Shown: positions 46,090 through 55,968, numbered from the stretch's first letter. The stretch: DNA of 64,000 nucleotides from Lachnospiraceae bacterium (GCA_030523275.1 JAUNIX010000012.1:24265-88264), one strand, 5' to 3'. Notes: generated from the sequence alone by a model not told the origin. Program-made: numbers and translations.

Positions 46090-47391
46090 ATGGCAGGTAG
46101 AATGGATGATAGAAAGCAATTTCGATGCTCTTTTTGTAATAAGACTCAGGATCAGGTGAGAAAACTGATTGCTGGACCAAAAGCAAAGGGTGTATACATT
46201 TGTGATGAATGTATTGAAATTTGCAGTGAAATCATTGCAGATGAATTTGTACCATATGATAATCAGGATGGAATTAATTTATTAAAACCAAAGGAAATCA
46301 AGGAATTTTTGGATCAATATGTTATTGGACAAGAAGATGCAAAAAAAGTACTTGCTGTTTCGGTGTACAATCATTATAAAAGAATTCTTGCAAATGAAAA
46401 TTCAGATGTAGAATTACAAAAGAGTAATATATTGATGCTTGGACCGACAGGATCTGGAAAGACTTTACTTGCACAGACATTGGCAAAGATTTTAAATGTG
46501 CCATTTGCAATTGCAGATGCAACTGCCTTAACAGAGGCTGGTTATGTTGGTGAAGATGTCGAAAATATTTTATTAAAAATTATTCAGGCAGCAGATTATG
46601 ACATTGAACGTGCTGAGTGTGGAATCATTTATATTGACGAAATTGATAAAATTACAAGAAAGTCTGAAAATACATCCATTACCCGTGATGTTTCAGGGGA
46701 AGGTGTACAGCAGGCATTATTAAAAATTATCGAGGGAACAACTGCTTCTGTACCTCCACAAGGAGGAAGAAAACACCCTCATCAGGAATTTATTCAGATT
46801 GATACCACAAATATTTTATTTATTTGTGGTGGAGCATTTGATGGATTAGAAAAGATTATCGAGTCCAGAACAGGTAAAAAGTCATTAGGTTTCAATGCTG
46901 TGATCGAACAGCAGAGCAAAAAAGACATTGGAGTTCTGTTAAAAGATGTATTACCACAGGATTTAGTGAAATTCGGTTTGATTCCAGAATTTGTTGGACG
47001 TGTTCCAGTCGTTGTATCTTTGGATAAACTAGACGAAGATGCCTTGGTCAATATTTTGACACAACCAAAGAATTCTATCGTAAAACAGTATTGTAAATTA
47101 TTCGAATTAGATGGGGTAGAATTGGAATTTGAAGAAGATGCATTAAAGGCAATCGCCCATAAAGCGATTGAACGTAGTACAGGAGCCAGAGGGCTTCGTG
47201 CAATTATGGAATCTGTAATCATGGATTTGATGTACTTGGTGCCATCGGATGAATATATTCGAAAATGTATTATTACAAAGGATGTTGTCGAAAAAGGAGC
47301 AGAACCGATTATGATTCGTTCCGAAGATAAAAAGGCAGTAAAGTCATTAACATCCAAAAGAGCAAAGAAAAATAATGGTGAAATTGCCTAA
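46090..47391 (+). CDS. clpX: ATP-dependent Clp protease ATP-binding subunit ClpX
   Basis: Hexameric unfoldase that recognises substrates and threads them into ClpP. N-terminal zinc domain with C13, C16, C38 and C41; Walker A GPTGSGKT (118-125); Walker [11 protein letters not shown]; the RKHPHQEF pore region and the IGF-type loop near SLGFNAVIE. 433 residues. Directly behind clpP and ahead of lon. Confidence 0.97.
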   Translation: MAGRMDDRKQFRCSFCNKTQDQVRKLIAGPKAKGVYICDECIEICSEIIADEFVPYDNQDGINLLKPKEIKEFLDQYVIGQEDAKKVLAVSVYNHYKRILANENSDVELQKSNILMLGPTGSGKTLLAQTLAKILNVPFAIADATALTEAGYVGEDVENILLKIIQAADYDIERAECGIIYIDEIDKITRKSENTSITRDVSGEGVQQALLKIIEGTTASVPPQGGRKHPHQEFIQIDTTNILFICGGAFDGLEKIIESRTGKKSLGFNAVIEQQSKKDIGVLLKDVLPQDLVKFGLIPEFVGRVPVVVSLDKLDEDALVNILTQPKNSIVKQYCKLFELDGVELEFEEDALKAIAHKAIERSTGARGLRAIMESVIMDLMYLVPSDEYIRKCIITKDVVEKGAEPIMIRSEDKKAVKSLTSKRAKKNNGEIA

Positions 47392-47408
47392 GTATGAGTG
47401 TAAAATAC

Positions 47409-47445
47409 CTGCTTCCATAGAGTTCGCTTTATGGGAGCAGATTTC
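47409..47445 (+). terminator. Hairpin between clpX and lon
   Basis: A 14-bp stem with wobble pairs (47409-47422 with 47427-47440) closed by a TTCG loop, followed by ATTTCTT. The weak T-tract suggests attenuation rather than full termination. Confidence 0.55.
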
Positions 47446-47498
47446 TTATACATGAGGAAGAAGTTGTATTTCCATTTACCGCAGAAGTAGGAGTAGTT

Positions 47499-49799
47499 AT
47501 GACAAGAGTATTACCAATGCTGGCATTGCGAGATAAAATGATTTATCCGAAATCAACGATTCATTTTGATGTATCGAGAAAAAAATCAATTGCCGCAATT
47601 GAGGAAGCAATGCAGAATGATCAAATGATTTTTCTTAGCAATCAGATAGATGCTGGAATCGAAAATCCAGCACCAGCGGATTTATATGAGGTTGGTTTAG
47701 TTGCTAAGATTAAACAGGTTGTAAAATTACCACAGAATATTGTTCGTGTCTTTGTAGAAGGGATAGAACGAGCAGAAATTATTGAAATTTGTGAGACAGA
47801 GCCTTCTTTTCGTGTAGAAACGAAGAAAATAGAGACAATAAAAGAATTTGAGATATATCAGGAAGAGGCTTATATCGAATCTGTAAAAAATGGTTTACGA
47901 GCATATCATGCACAAAACCCACAGCTCAATCGGGAGTTTGTATCAAAAACTCTACGTATACAGGATTTAGAAAATTTAATTGATGAGATTGCGACTCATT
48001 TGCCGTTTTCCTTGGAAAAAAAGCAGGAGATTTTAGAATTATCTGACCTGCAGGAACGAAGTCAAAGAATGTTGGTCGTTTTGACAGAAGAATGTGAGAT
48101 TGCACGTGTACAAAAGGAAATCCAGGTAAAAGTAAAAGCAGCTGTGGATAAAAGCCAGCGTGATTATATGCTTCGTGAACAATTACAGGTAATTCGCGAA
48201 GAACTTGGTGAAACATCGATTGAGGAAGATGCCGATATTTTCTTGGCAAAAGCAAAGGAACTAGATGCATCAGATGAAGTAAAAGAAAAAATCATAAAGG
48301 AAATCAATCGTTTTAAGAGTATGCCGGCAATGGCTGGGGACAGCGGTATGCTGCGTAATTATATTGAAACGATGCTTGAAATGCCGTGGAATAAAAGAAA
48401 AGATGAAAATCATGATTTGAAACAGGCGGCAAAGATTTTGGAAGAGGATCACTATGGCTTAGAGAAGATCAAAGAACGTATTATGGAATTTCTTGCTGTT
48501 CGAACATTGACCAATAAAGGTGAGGCACCGATTATTTGTCTTGTTGGTCCTCCGGGTACTGGAAAAACATCCATTGCAAAATCCATTGCGCGTGCGCTTA
48601 GTAAAGAATATGTGCGGATTTCTCTTGGGGGTGTCCGTGATGAAGCAGAAATTCGAGGTCATCGAAAAACATATATTGGGGCAATGCCTGGTCGAATTGC
48701 AGAGGCAATTAAGAAAGCAGGAGTTGCAAATCCATTGATCTTACTTGACGAAATTGATAAAACAGGAAAAGATCAAAGAGGTGACACCGCCTCCGCGTTG
48801 TTAGAAGTGCTTGATGGAGAACAAAATGTAAACTTCCGCGATCATTATTTGGAAGTTGCGCTTGATTTAAGTGAAGTCCTTTTCTTGGCAACGGCAAATG
48901 ATGCCTCGATGATCCCTAAACCATTGTATGATAGAATGGAAATTATTGAAGTTTCCAGCTACACAGAAAATGAGAAATTCCATATTGCAGAGCAATATTT
49001 GATTAAAAAACAACAGATTGCCAATGGTCTGACAGATAGGCAAGTACGTTTCCGTAAAGAAGGAGTCTGGGAAATCATTCGTAACTATACAAGAGAAGCG
49101 GGCGTTCGTTCTTTGGAGCATAAAATTGGCGACATTTGTCGTAAATCGGCCAGATTTCTTCTGGAAAAAGAGAAGGATCATGTGACGATCACAAAGAAAA
49201 GAGTTCGTGAAATGCTGGGAACAGCTCCATATGCAGAAGAGAAAGAGGAACTATCTCCACAGTGTGGAATCGTGCGCGGATTAGCGTGGACAAGTGTTGG
49301 CGGAACCACACTGCCGATCGAAGTCAATACGATGCCGGGAAAAGGAAAACTGCAATTGACAGGTAATCTTGGAGATGTCATGAAAGAATCAGCACAGATT
49401 GCGATTAGTTATGTGCGCTCGATCAGTGAATCTTATGATATTCCAGAAGATTATTTTGAAAAGCATGATCTACATATTCATGTGCCGGAAGGTGCGGTGC
49501 CTAAAGATGGTCCATCCGCTGGCATTACAATGACGACAGCCATTTTATCAGCGGTGACAGGAAAAGAAGTGCGCGGTGATATTGCTATGACCGGTGAGGT
49601 TACTCTGCGTGGAAATGTTTTGCCGATTGGAGGATTAAAAGAAAAACTTCTCGCGGCGAAAAATGCAGGGGCGAAAGAAGTATTTATACCACGAAAGAAC
49701 AAGAAAAATGTAAAAGATATCAATCGGGAAATTACCGATGGACTTACGATTACTTACGCCTCTCATATGACAGAAGTTATCAACGGAGCATTTGTTTAA
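47499..49799 (+). CDS. lon: ATP-dependent protease Lon
   Basis: Soluble AAA+ serine protease degrading damaged and regulatory proteins. 766 residues: N-terminal substrate domain (LPMLALRDKMIYP), Walker A GPPGTGKT (350-357), Walker B ILLDEIDK, and the protease domain with S673 in KDGPSAG and the catalytic lysine in GGLKEK (711-716). Sits between clpX and engB as in related genomes. No heat-shock CIRCE-type repeat was seen ahead of it. Confidence 0.97.
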   Translation: MTRVLPMLALRDKMIYPKSTIHFDVSRKKSIAAIEEAMQNDQMIFLSNQIDAGIENPAPADLYEVGLVAKIKQVVKLPQNIVRVFVEGIERAEIIEICETEPSFRVETKKIETIKEFEIYQEEAYIESVKNGLRAYHAQNPQLNREFVSKTLRIQDLENLIDEIATHLPFSLEKKQEILELSDLQERSQRMLVVLTEECEIARVQKEIQVKVKAAVDKSQRDYMLREQLQVIREELGETSIEEDADIFLAKAKELDASDEVKEKIIKEINRFKSMPAMAGDSGMLRNYIETMLEMPWNKRKDENHDLKQAAKILEEDHYGLEKIKERIMEFLAVRTLTNKGEAPIICLVGPPGTGKTSIAKSIARALSKEYVRISLGGVRDEAEIRGHRKTYIGAMPGRIAEAIKKAGVANPLILLDEIDKTGKDQRGDTASALLEVLDGEQNVNFRDHYLEVALDLSEVLFLATANDASMIPKPLYDRMEIIEVSSYTENEKFHIAEQYLIKKQQIANGLTDRQVRFRKEGVWEIIRNYTREAGVRSLEHKIGDICRKSARFLLEKEKDHVTITKKRVREMLGTAPYAEEKEELSPQCGIVRGLAWTSVGGTTLPIEVNTMPGKGKLQLTGNLGDVMKESAQIAISYVRSISESYDIPEDYFEKHDLHIHVPEGAVPKDGPSAGITMTTAILSAVTGKEVRGDIAMTGEVTLRGNVLPIGGLKEKLLAAKNAGAKEVFIPRKNKKNVKDINREITDGLTITYASHMTEVINGAFV

Positions 49800-49810
49800 G
49801 GAGGAATTTG

Positions 49811-50407
49811 ATGGTTATAAAATCAGTAAATTTGGAAACAGTTTGTGGAATTACGAGTAAATTGCCGAAAAATACACTTCCAGAAGTTGCATTTGCAGGA
49901 AAATCTAATGTGGGAAAATCTTCTTTGATCAATGGTTTGATGAATCGAAAATCCTATGCGAGAATTTCTGCCCAGCCGGGAAAGACACAGACAATTAATT
50001 TTTATAATATCAATGACGCCTTATATTTTGTCGATTTACCAGGGTATGGATACGCAAAAGTGACACAGTCCGTAAAGGCAAAATGGGGAAAGATGATCGA
50101 GAATTATTTGCATCAGTCAGAACAGTTAGCCATTGTCTTTTTGCTAATTGATATTCGACATGATCCATCAGCAAATGATTGCCAGATGTACGATTGGATA
50201 CTTTCTAATGGTTACTATCCGGTCATTATTGCGACGAAACTGGACAAATTAAAAAGAAGTCAGGTACAAAAACATATCAAGGCGATTCGTGAGAAATTAC
50301 AACTTCGCGGGAATACACCGATTTTTCCGTATTCTGCAGTGACAAAGCAGGGAAGAGAGGAAATCTGGGAATTTATCGATGAATTTGTATTAGAGTCAGA
50401 AGAATGA
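49811..50407 (+). CDS. engB: Ribosome biogenesis GTPase EngB/YsxC
   Basis: Essential TrmE-Era-like GTPase needed for 50S subunit assembly. P-loop GKSNVGKSS, G3 motif DLPGYGYAK, and G4 motif TKLDK. 198 residues. A TTG codon directly precedes, but ATG 49811 follows AAGGAGG properly. The gene begins 11 bases after lon and is likely cotranscribed. Confidence 0.95.
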   Translation: MVIKSVNLETVCGITSKLPKNTLPEVAFAGKSNVGKSSLINGLMNRKSYARISAQPGKTQTINFYNINDALYFVDLPGYGYAKVTQSVKAKWGKMIENYLHQSEQLAIVFLLIDIRHDPSANDCQMYDWILSNGYYPVIIATKLDKLKRSQVQKHIKAIREKLQLRGNTPIFPYSAVTKQGREEIWEFIDEFVLESEE

Positions 50408-50410
50408 TAA

Positions 50411-50453
50411 AAAGCCATAGGAAATGCGTCAAATTGAGATTTCCTATGGCTTT
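50411..50453. terminator. Bidirectional terminator after engB
   Basis: A perfect 15-bp stem (50411-50425 with 50439-50453). It ends engB and, from the other side, the DUF4364 gene. Confidence 0.85.
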
Positions 50454-50471
50454 CTTTATAATCTTGTTTTG

Positions 50472-50993
50472 TTATTTTGACATCAATTTTTCTACAAGGT
50501 ATCCGTATACATCGGAACTGTCTTTGTGCCAATCATCACAAATATGGATTGCCTGTTCTTTTGAGTAAACATTGAGTCTTAGTTCTAGCAAAACATTTCC
50601 TTTTTCTTTGATTTTACAGTCTACATAATATTCATCTTTCCTGGTTGGATAATAATCGGCAGTAATTTCGACTTCACTACGCAATTCGTATTTGTTTTTC
50701 TCAAAGAAAGATAAAATATCTTGTTTGATCACATCAGGAATTCGATCTTCGAAGATATCGACGGCTTCTTTACCAGCGGATTCTAGATGATAAAGAGAGG
50801 AATTTCGTATATTTTCTACTCGAATCATATCAGAATCTAGTAATTCGTTGATCACTGTTTGTAAAGTAAAATAATTGGTGTAACCTTGATCAAGGATAAA
50901 TTCGGATATCTGTGAATTTGTTAGCGGGAAGTCTACCTTATCAAGCATAAATAAAACAATTAATTTATATAGAGTATTTGAATCCTGTTGCAT
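50472..50993 (-). CDS. DUF4364 family protein
   Basis: A 173-residue protein of the DUF4364 family, common in Clostridia, function unknown. The N-terminal half looks like a winged helix: LVLFMLDKVDFPLTNSQISEFI-type helices, then TVINELLDSDMIR and a wing-like SLYHLESAGKEA. This suggests DNA binding but is unproven. ATG 50993 lies behind AGGAGTG; a frame from 51017 lacks such a site. The upstream radical SAM gene overlaps its first 29 bases, so translation is coupled. Confidence 0.85.
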   Translation of the reverse strand: MQQDSNTLYKLIVLFMLDKVDFPLTNSQISEFILDQGYTNYFTLQTVINELLDSDMIRVENIRNSSLYHLESAGKEAVDIFEDRIPDVIKQDILSFFEKNKYELRSEVEITADYYPTRKDEYYVDCKIKEKGNVLLELRLNVYSKEQAIHICDDWHKDSSDVYGYLVEKLMSK

Positions 50994-51936
50994 GTTTATC
51001 ACTCCTTGTCTGAGCATGAATCCCCTGATAACTGTCTCTGATTTTCATTTCATGGGCAATCGTATTTAAAACGAACCGTTTGTTACCGCTCCATAAAGGG
51101 GCAATCAATAAATGTTTTGGACCATCGCCGGTGATTCGGTGAATAACAAGATCTTCTCGTAAATGTTCGATACACTGAATAATAAAATCGACATATTCTT
51201 CCGGTGCAAAAACCGGAAAAGGATGTGCTTTATATTGTTCGCCTAAAACAGTACCTTCTAATACATGAAGCATAGATAGTTTCACACCATGTATTGGAAG
51301 ATGATTTAAGTAGGTTACTGATTCTAACATCTGAGATTTCGTCTCTCCCGGCAATCCCAATATCAGATGAACGATAATTGAAATCTGTCTTTTTGATAAT
51401 GCAAAAACAGCTTGTTCAAAAACATCCAGAGAATAGCCGCGATGAAAAGCACGTGCAGTATCTTCATGAATTGTTTGCAATCCCAGTTCAATAAATACAG
51501 GTTTAATCGCATTTAATTGCTCTAAAAGATCGAGCATTTCCTCAGGCAGACAATCAGGTCTGGTTCCGATAGAGATGGCTGCGATTTTTGGATGATCAAT
51601 TGCTTCCAAAAATTTGGCACGTAGGCTTTTCATGGGACCATACGTACTCGTAAATGCCTGAAAATAAGCAATATATTGGTCTGTTTCTGCCTTTTTGGAA
51701 ACTAATTGGATTCCATCTTCAATCTGCTCGGAAATTGATTTTGTCCTTGAAGATGCAAAGTCACCGGAACCGCCTGCACTGCAAAAAGTACAGCCTCCGA
51801 TGCCTTTTGTACCATCCCGGTTCGGGCAGGTGCAGCCGGCATCTAAAGAGACCTTATATAATTTTTTGCCAAAAGTCTGTTTAATATAACTGTCAAAGGA
51901 ATAAAATCGTTTTCCGTGCCAGTTTGTGTGTTTCAT
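50965..51936 (-). CDS. TIGR01212 family radical SAM protein (YhcC-like)
   Basis: A 323-residue radical SAM protein with the Elp3-like fold. Cysteines C37, C49 and C52 in CPNRDGTKGIGGCTFC are the likely [4Fe-4S] ligands (C35 is nearby), followed by an SAM-binding GGSGDF stretch. The TRPDCLPEEMLDLL and LGLQTIHEDTARAFHRGY segments are typical. Role uncertain; the family is widespread. It lies one base after the malic enzyme stop and overlaps the DUF4364 gene, so the three form one minus-strand operon. Confidence 0.9.
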   Translation of the reverse strand: MKHTNWHGKRFYSFDSYIKQTFGKKLYKVSLDAGCTCPNRDGTKGIGGCTFCSAGGSGDFASSRTKSISEQIEDGIQLVSKKAETDQYIAYFQAFTSTYGPMKSLRAKFLEAIDHPKIAAISIGTRPDCLPEEMLDLLEQLNAIKPVFIELGLQTIHEDTARAFHRGYSLDVFEQAVFALSKRQISIIVHLILGLPGETKSQMLESVTYLNHLPIHGVKLSMLHVLEGTVLGEQYKAHPFPVFAPEEYVDFIIQCIEHLREDLVIHRITGDGPKHLLIAPLWSGNKRFVLNTIAHEMKIRDSYQGIHAQTRSDKHATGFKYSI

Positions 51937-51937
51937 T

Positions 51938-53086
51938 CTAGATATGATCCTTTACAGCTTTTGATACAACATCAGCAAGTCTTGGATCAAAAGGTTCAGG
52001 CAAGATGTTGGTATCGCTTAATTCGTCATTTGGTATCAGTGATGAAATAGCAATTGCAGCAGCCAGTTTCATTTCTTCTGTAATGGCAGTTGCACGACCT
52101 TCTAAAGCACCTTTAAAGATTCCTGGGAAGACTTCTACATTATTTACCTGATTTGGGAAGTCAGAACGGCCGGTTCCCACTACTTTTGCGCCGGCTTCTT
52201 TTGCCAGGTCAGGCATAATTTCCGGTACTGGATTTGCCATTGCAAAGATGATCGCGTCTTTATTCATAGAAGCAACCATTTCCTTTGATACAATATTAGG
52301 AGCAGAAACGCCGACAAAAATATCTGCACCGATGAGTGCATCCGCTAAAGTTCCCTTTTTGTTCTCAAGATTAGTCACATCCATCAGTTCTTTTTGTGCC
52401 CAGTTGAGATTTTCAGAATCTTTGCCCAAAATACCAGAAATATCACACATGGTAACATCTTTAAATCCATAGCGGAGTAATAATTTTGTGATTGCCATTC
52501 CAGCAGATCCAGCGCCATTGATAACAACTTTGCTCGTCTCTTTCTTGCGTCCGGTCACTTTCATTGCATTGATAACGCCAGCTAATACAACAATTGCTGT
52601 TCCATGCTGATCATCATGGAATACAGGGATATCCAGACGTTCTTTTAATTTGTTTTCGATTTCGATACATCTAGGTGCAGAGATGTCTTCCAAGTTGATA
52701 CCGCCAAATGCAGGGGCAATGCGGACAACGGTTTCTACGATTTCATCTACATCCTGTGTATCCAGGCAAATAGGGAATGCATTGACATTTCCAAATTCTT
52801 TAAATAATACAGCTTTTCCTTCCATAACCGGCATGGCTGCTTTTGCACCGATATTGCCTAGTCCTAATACTGCACTTCCGTCGGAAACGACAGCAACTGT
52901 ATTTGATTTAATTGTATATTCATAAGCAGCTTCTGGGTCTTTAGCAATGACTTTACATGGCTCTGCAACACCAGGGGTGTAGGCAAGAGCTAAATCTTCT
53001 TTTGATTTTACTTCGCATTTCGCTGTTGTGTCGATCTTGCCGTTCCATTCTTTGTGAAGCTGTAATGCTTTTTCGTTGTTTGTCAT
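51938..53086 (-). CDS. NAD(P)-dependent malic enzyme
   Basis: Decarboxylates malate to pyruvate with NAD(P) reduction. 382 residues, the short bacterial form lacking the phosphotransacetylase domain. Seen: LALAYTPGVAEPCK, the metal and substrate region FHDDQHGTAIVVLAG, nucleotide loop VINGAGSAGMAI, and FAMANPVPEI. ATG 53086 follows TAGGAGGAA; the frame continues 33 codons upstream without a ribosome binding site and across the promoter. First gene of the operon with the radical SAM and DUF4364 genes. Confidence 0.94.
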   Translation of the reverse strand: MTNNEKALQLHKEWNGKIDTTAKCEVKSKEDLALAYTPGVAEPCKVIAKDPEAAYEYTIKSNTVAVVSDGSAVLGLGNIGAKAAMPVMEGKAVLFKEFGNVNAFPICLDTQDVDEIVETVVRIAPAFGGINLEDISAPRCIEIENKLKERLDIPVFHDDQHGTAIVVLAGVINAMKVTGRKKETSKVVINGAGSAGMAITKLLLRYGFKDVTMCDISGILGKDSENLNWAQKELMDVTNLENKKGTLADALIGADIFVGVSAPNIVSKEMVASMNKDAIIFAMANPVPEIMPDLAKEAGAKVVGTGRSDFPNQVNNVEVFPGIFKGALEGRATAITEEMKLAAAIAISSLIPNDELSDTNILPEPFDPRLADVVSKAVKDHI

Positions 53087-53130
53087 GGGGGTTCCTCCTA
53101 TTATCATTTTACGTATAATTATTCTACTAT

Positions 53131-53159
53131 ATATTATCACTTGATGGTGGGAACTGCAA
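53131..53159 (-). promoter_or_regulatory. Promoter of the malic enzyme operon
   Basis: Minus strand: TTGCAG (53154-53159), 17 bases, TAATAT (53131-53136), about 45 bases ahead of the start. Confidence 0.65.
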
Positions 53160-53187
53160 GTTTTGAAGCAGGAAAGGATACGCATAG

Positions 53188-53314
53188 TTCAAGACTCGTG
53201 AGCGAGTCTTGGCACGGGATTCGGGTCAGCTTTTGCTGACATAATACCTAGCCGAATCCCTGTGCATCCTCGCGGAGCGTATATCAGATGGGAGTTATCT
53301 CACATCTGATATAC
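53188..53314 (-). repeat. Dispersed element A, long copy 2 (inverted relative to 7705-7827)
   Basis: Read on the minus strand it matches 7705-7827 almost throughout: a hairpin GTATATCAGATG/CATCTGATATAC, the core CGCTCCGCGAGGATGC, a nested stem with GTCAGC-AAAA-GCTGAC, and GACTCG at the end, here extended to its own hairpin CAAGACTCG/CGAGTCTTG. Changes relative to the other copy fall on both sides of stems. It separates the divergent malic enzyme and Cof genes. Confidence 0.85.
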
Positions 53315-53324
53315 AATCTTTTCA

Positions 53325-53353
53325 TTGAGAAAACAGTGTAATTACGTTAATAT
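53325..53353 (+). promoter_or_regulatory. Promoter of the Cof-type hydrolase gene
   Basis: TTGAGA (53325-53330), 17 bases, TAATAT (53348-53353). It starts 11 bases beyond the repeat element. Confidence 0.6.
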
Positions 53354-53444
53354 ATAAATAGGAAGAGAACTCTACAGACAAAAATGAAATATTGTCAGAC
53401 GGACGGAATAGTTCATTTTTCAATGATTGGGAGGAAGAAAAAAT

Positions 53445-54248
53445 ATGGACAACGTAAAAGGTCTTTTATTATTTGACTATGATGGTACGTTAGTGGATGG
53501 CAGTATCGGCATCCATGACATCAGTGAAACAACAATTGCAGCATTAAATCAAGCACGTGAAAATGGTTATTTGACCATTTTGGCATCGGGAAGAAGCATT
53601 GGCATGGTGGAATCGATGAAACATTTATTCGATGGTTTTATTACAACAAATGGTGCCTATGCGAAACTTTTAGATACGGAATATTTTGATAACAAAATAT
53701 CAACAGATACCATTCGCAGAATCTACGAGTTTTTTCAGGGTAAAGAAGATAAAATCTATGCCAATATTGAGACACAGACTTATGCGTATGTGACAAAACT
53801 AGGAAGTCAGTTGTATGAACAGTTTATGGAATACTTTGGACTTGACCGTTCTATTTTTAGACCGTGGGAGGGACAGATGGACGATGGATTTTATAAAATC
53901 TCTGTAATGTACAATGATTTAGATACCTATTATGAATTGGAAGATCTATTTAAAGATGATTTAGAAATTATCCATCATCCACACGAATATTTTACAGAAA
54001 TGACAGCAAAAGGATGCACCAAAGGAGCCGGACTAGAGGCGATTCTTCAAAAATCAGGATTTCCTAGAGATAAAGTCTATGCATTTGGTGACAGTGCGAA
54101 TGATTATACGATGCTTAAAGCAGCAGGACATGCAATCATTATGGGAAGACATATGGATATTGTAGAAGAAGTAGCCGAATTTACAACGAAAAATGTAGAA
54201 GATGATGGAATTGCATATGCAATGAAACATTATGGGATTATAGAATAA
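53445..54248 (+). CDS. Cof-type HAD hydrolase
   Basis: A 267-residue HAD phosphatase with a type IIB cap. LLFDYDGTLVDG gives the two catalytic aspartates; ILASGRS is motif II, TKGAGLEAIL carries the lysine and FGDSANDYTMLKAAG the metal pair. Such enzymes dephosphorylate sugar phosphates or flavin/pyridoxal phosphates. ATG 53445 follows GGGAGGAAG; the TTG 18 bases upstream is less well placed. Followed 50 bases later by the AAA gene. Confidence 0.9.
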   Translation: MDNVKGLLLFDYDGTLVDGSIGIHDISETTIAALNQARENGYLTILASGRSIGMVESMKHLFDGFITTNGAYAKLLDTEYFDNKISTDTIRRIYEFFQGKEDKIYANIETQTYAYVTKLGSQLYEQFMEYFGLDRSIFRPWEGQMDDGFYKISVMYNDLDTYYELEDLFKDDLEIIHHPHEYFTEMTAKGCTKGAGLEAILQKSGFPRDKVYAFGDSANDYTMLKAAGHAIIMGRHMDIVEEVAEFTTKNVEDDGIAYAMKHYGIIE

Positions 54249-54298
54249 ATTCAATTGCAAATGTTATGATTATGTAGAGGGAGAAAGAAGGTGAATCC

Positions 54299-55942
54299 AT
54301 GAAGAAACTTCCATTGGGAATAGAAGATTTTAAAGAGCTTATAAGTCAGGGATATTATTATATAGATAAAACATCTTTGATACAGGATGTGGTGAAAGAA
54401 AAAGTTTGTTTGTACACAAGACCAAGACGATTTGGAAAAACTCTGAATATGAGTATGCTATATTACTTCTTTTCGAATAAAGTGCATGATATAGATTCTT
54501 TATTTTCAAATTTGGAGATCAGTCATAATCAAGAAATTATAAAATTAAAAAATCAGTATCCAGTCATTTTTCTATCTTTTAAAGACATGAAAATGGATAC
54601 CTTTGATCATCAAATAGAGTGGTTTCAATTGTTGATCGGTGAGTTAGCATCCCAATTTCCAGAATTATATGCTAGCTCTGCCTTAGATGAGATTGATAAA
54701 GAGTTATTTCTAAAATATCGAAAAAAAACGGCTTCGTTTGGAGAAATACAGAATAGTTTACACCAGATGAGCATTTTTTTAAGAAATCATTATCAAAAAA
54801 ATGTCGTGATTTTGATAGATGAGTATGATGTACCTCTGCAAAGTGCGTATTTAAATGGATATTATGAGGAAATGGTATCTTTTTTAAGAAATGTTTTTAG
54901 TTCCGTATTAAAGACGAACTCCGCATTAGAAAGAGCTGTGCTGACTGGATGTTTAAGAATTGCCAAGGAGAGTATTTTTACAGGGTTAAATAATTTTTCT
55001 GTTCGATCAATTTTAGATGAAAGTGCTTCCGTTTGTTTTGGTTTTACACAAGAGGAAATGAATCAGATCTTGCATGATTACGATATTGACCAGTACAAAG
55101 AAACAATGCAAAAATGGTATGATGGCTATCGATTTGGCAGGACTGATATTTATAATCCATGGAGTGTATTAAAGTATGCAGATCAGTTGGTACACACTTC
55201 GGATACTTATGCGCAGTCTTATTGGGCAAATACCAGTAGCAACGATATTATATACCGTTATATCAGTCATGGTAATCTGCAGATGAAGCGGGATTTTGAT
55301 CAATTAATATCAGGAAGGGCCATTTGCAAGAAAATAAAACCAGAGTTGACATACCGAGAGATGGATGACATGAATAATGTTTATAGTTTTTTACTGTTTT
55401 CTGGTTATTTAAAGATAAAAAAACGGATTAATCGCAATGAATACGAACTTATGATTCCTAATTATGAAATAAAAACAATCTATGAAGATATTTTTCAAGA
55501 ATGGGCAATGGAAATTCAGGATTCCAATCGTTCGAAATTGATTCATGCACTACTTAATATGGATGTCGAACAGGCAAACGAAATTTTGAATTATATTCTT
55601 TTGCAATCGGTGAGTTATTATGATAGCCAAGAAAGCTTTTACCATGGTTTTATGATAGGACTTTTATCAAATGAAAATATGTATTCGAATATTGAAAGTG
55701 GCGATGGAAGAAGTGATATTAAGTATCTTCCAGTTAATAAAGAAAAAAGAGGGTTTGTTCTGGAGTTAAAAGTGTGCAGGGAAAAAGATTTATATGATAC
55801 CGCAGTGTTAGCATGTGAGCAGATTAGAGAACAAAGATATCTAGAATCTGATTTGGCCCGTGGTTATCAGGATATGATTGGATATGGGATTGCCTTTGAA
55901 AAGAAGAGGTGTTTTATTAAACTTTTTTTACCAGAGCGTTGA
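54299..55942 (+). CDS. AAA-ATPase-like / PD-(D/E)XK nuclease-like protein (DUF1703 type)
   Basis: A 547-residue protein of the AAA-ATPase-like plus DUF1703 family, abundant in Clostridia and Bacteroidetes and of unknown function. N-terminal LPLGIEDFKELISQGYYYIDKT is diagnostic. Walker A variant RPRRFGKT (41-48); Walker B VILIDEYDVPL. Near the C-terminus, GRSDI followed by FVLELKV gives the D...E-x-K pattern of a PD-(D/E)XK nuclease fold. These genes are often multicopy and have been suspected to be mobile; no mobile flanks are visible. The aspS promoter overlaps its stop codon. Confidence 0.88.
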   Translation: MKKLPLGIEDFKELISQGYYYIDKTSLIQDVVKEKVCLYTRPRRFGKTLNMSMLYYFFSNKVHDIDSLFSNLEISHNQEIIKLKNQYPVIFLSFKDMKMDTFDHQIEWFQLLIGELASQFPELYASSALDEIDKELFLKYRKKTASFGEIQNSLHQMSIFLRNHYQKNVVILIDEYDVPLQSAYLNGYYEEMVSFLRNVFSSVLKTNSALERAVLTGCLRIAKESIFTGLNNFSVRSILDESASVCFGFTQEEMNQILHDYDIDQYKETMQKWYDGYRFGRTDIYNPWSVLKYADQLVHTSDTYAQSYWANTSSNDIIYRYISHGNLQMKRDFDQLISGRAICKKIKPELTYREMDDMNNVYSFLLFSGYLKIKKRINRNEYELMIPNYEIKTIYEDIFQEWAMEIQDSNRSKLIHALLNMDVEQANEILNYILLQSVSYYDSQESFYHGFMIGLLSNENMYSNIESGDGRSDIKYLPVNKEKRGFVLELKVCREKDLYDTAVLACEQIREQRYLESDLARGYQDMIGYGIAFEKKRCFIKLFLPER

Positions 55943-55968
55943 CAATTAGGCAAATGATAAGGTATATT
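55939..55968 (+). promoter_or_regulatory. Promoter of the aspS T-box transcript
   Basis: TTGACA (55939-55944), 18 bases, TATATT (55963-55968). The -35 box overlaps the stop codon of the AAA gene. A hairpin AGATG-CTTCGA/TCGAAG-CATCT (55975-56002) follows and may end the upstream transcript or begin the leader. Confidence 0.7.

Noticed and set aside
46794..47357. 187-codon minus-strand frame opposite clpX
   Set aside because: Antisense shadow of conserved clpX codons with serine-rich, low-complexity translation.
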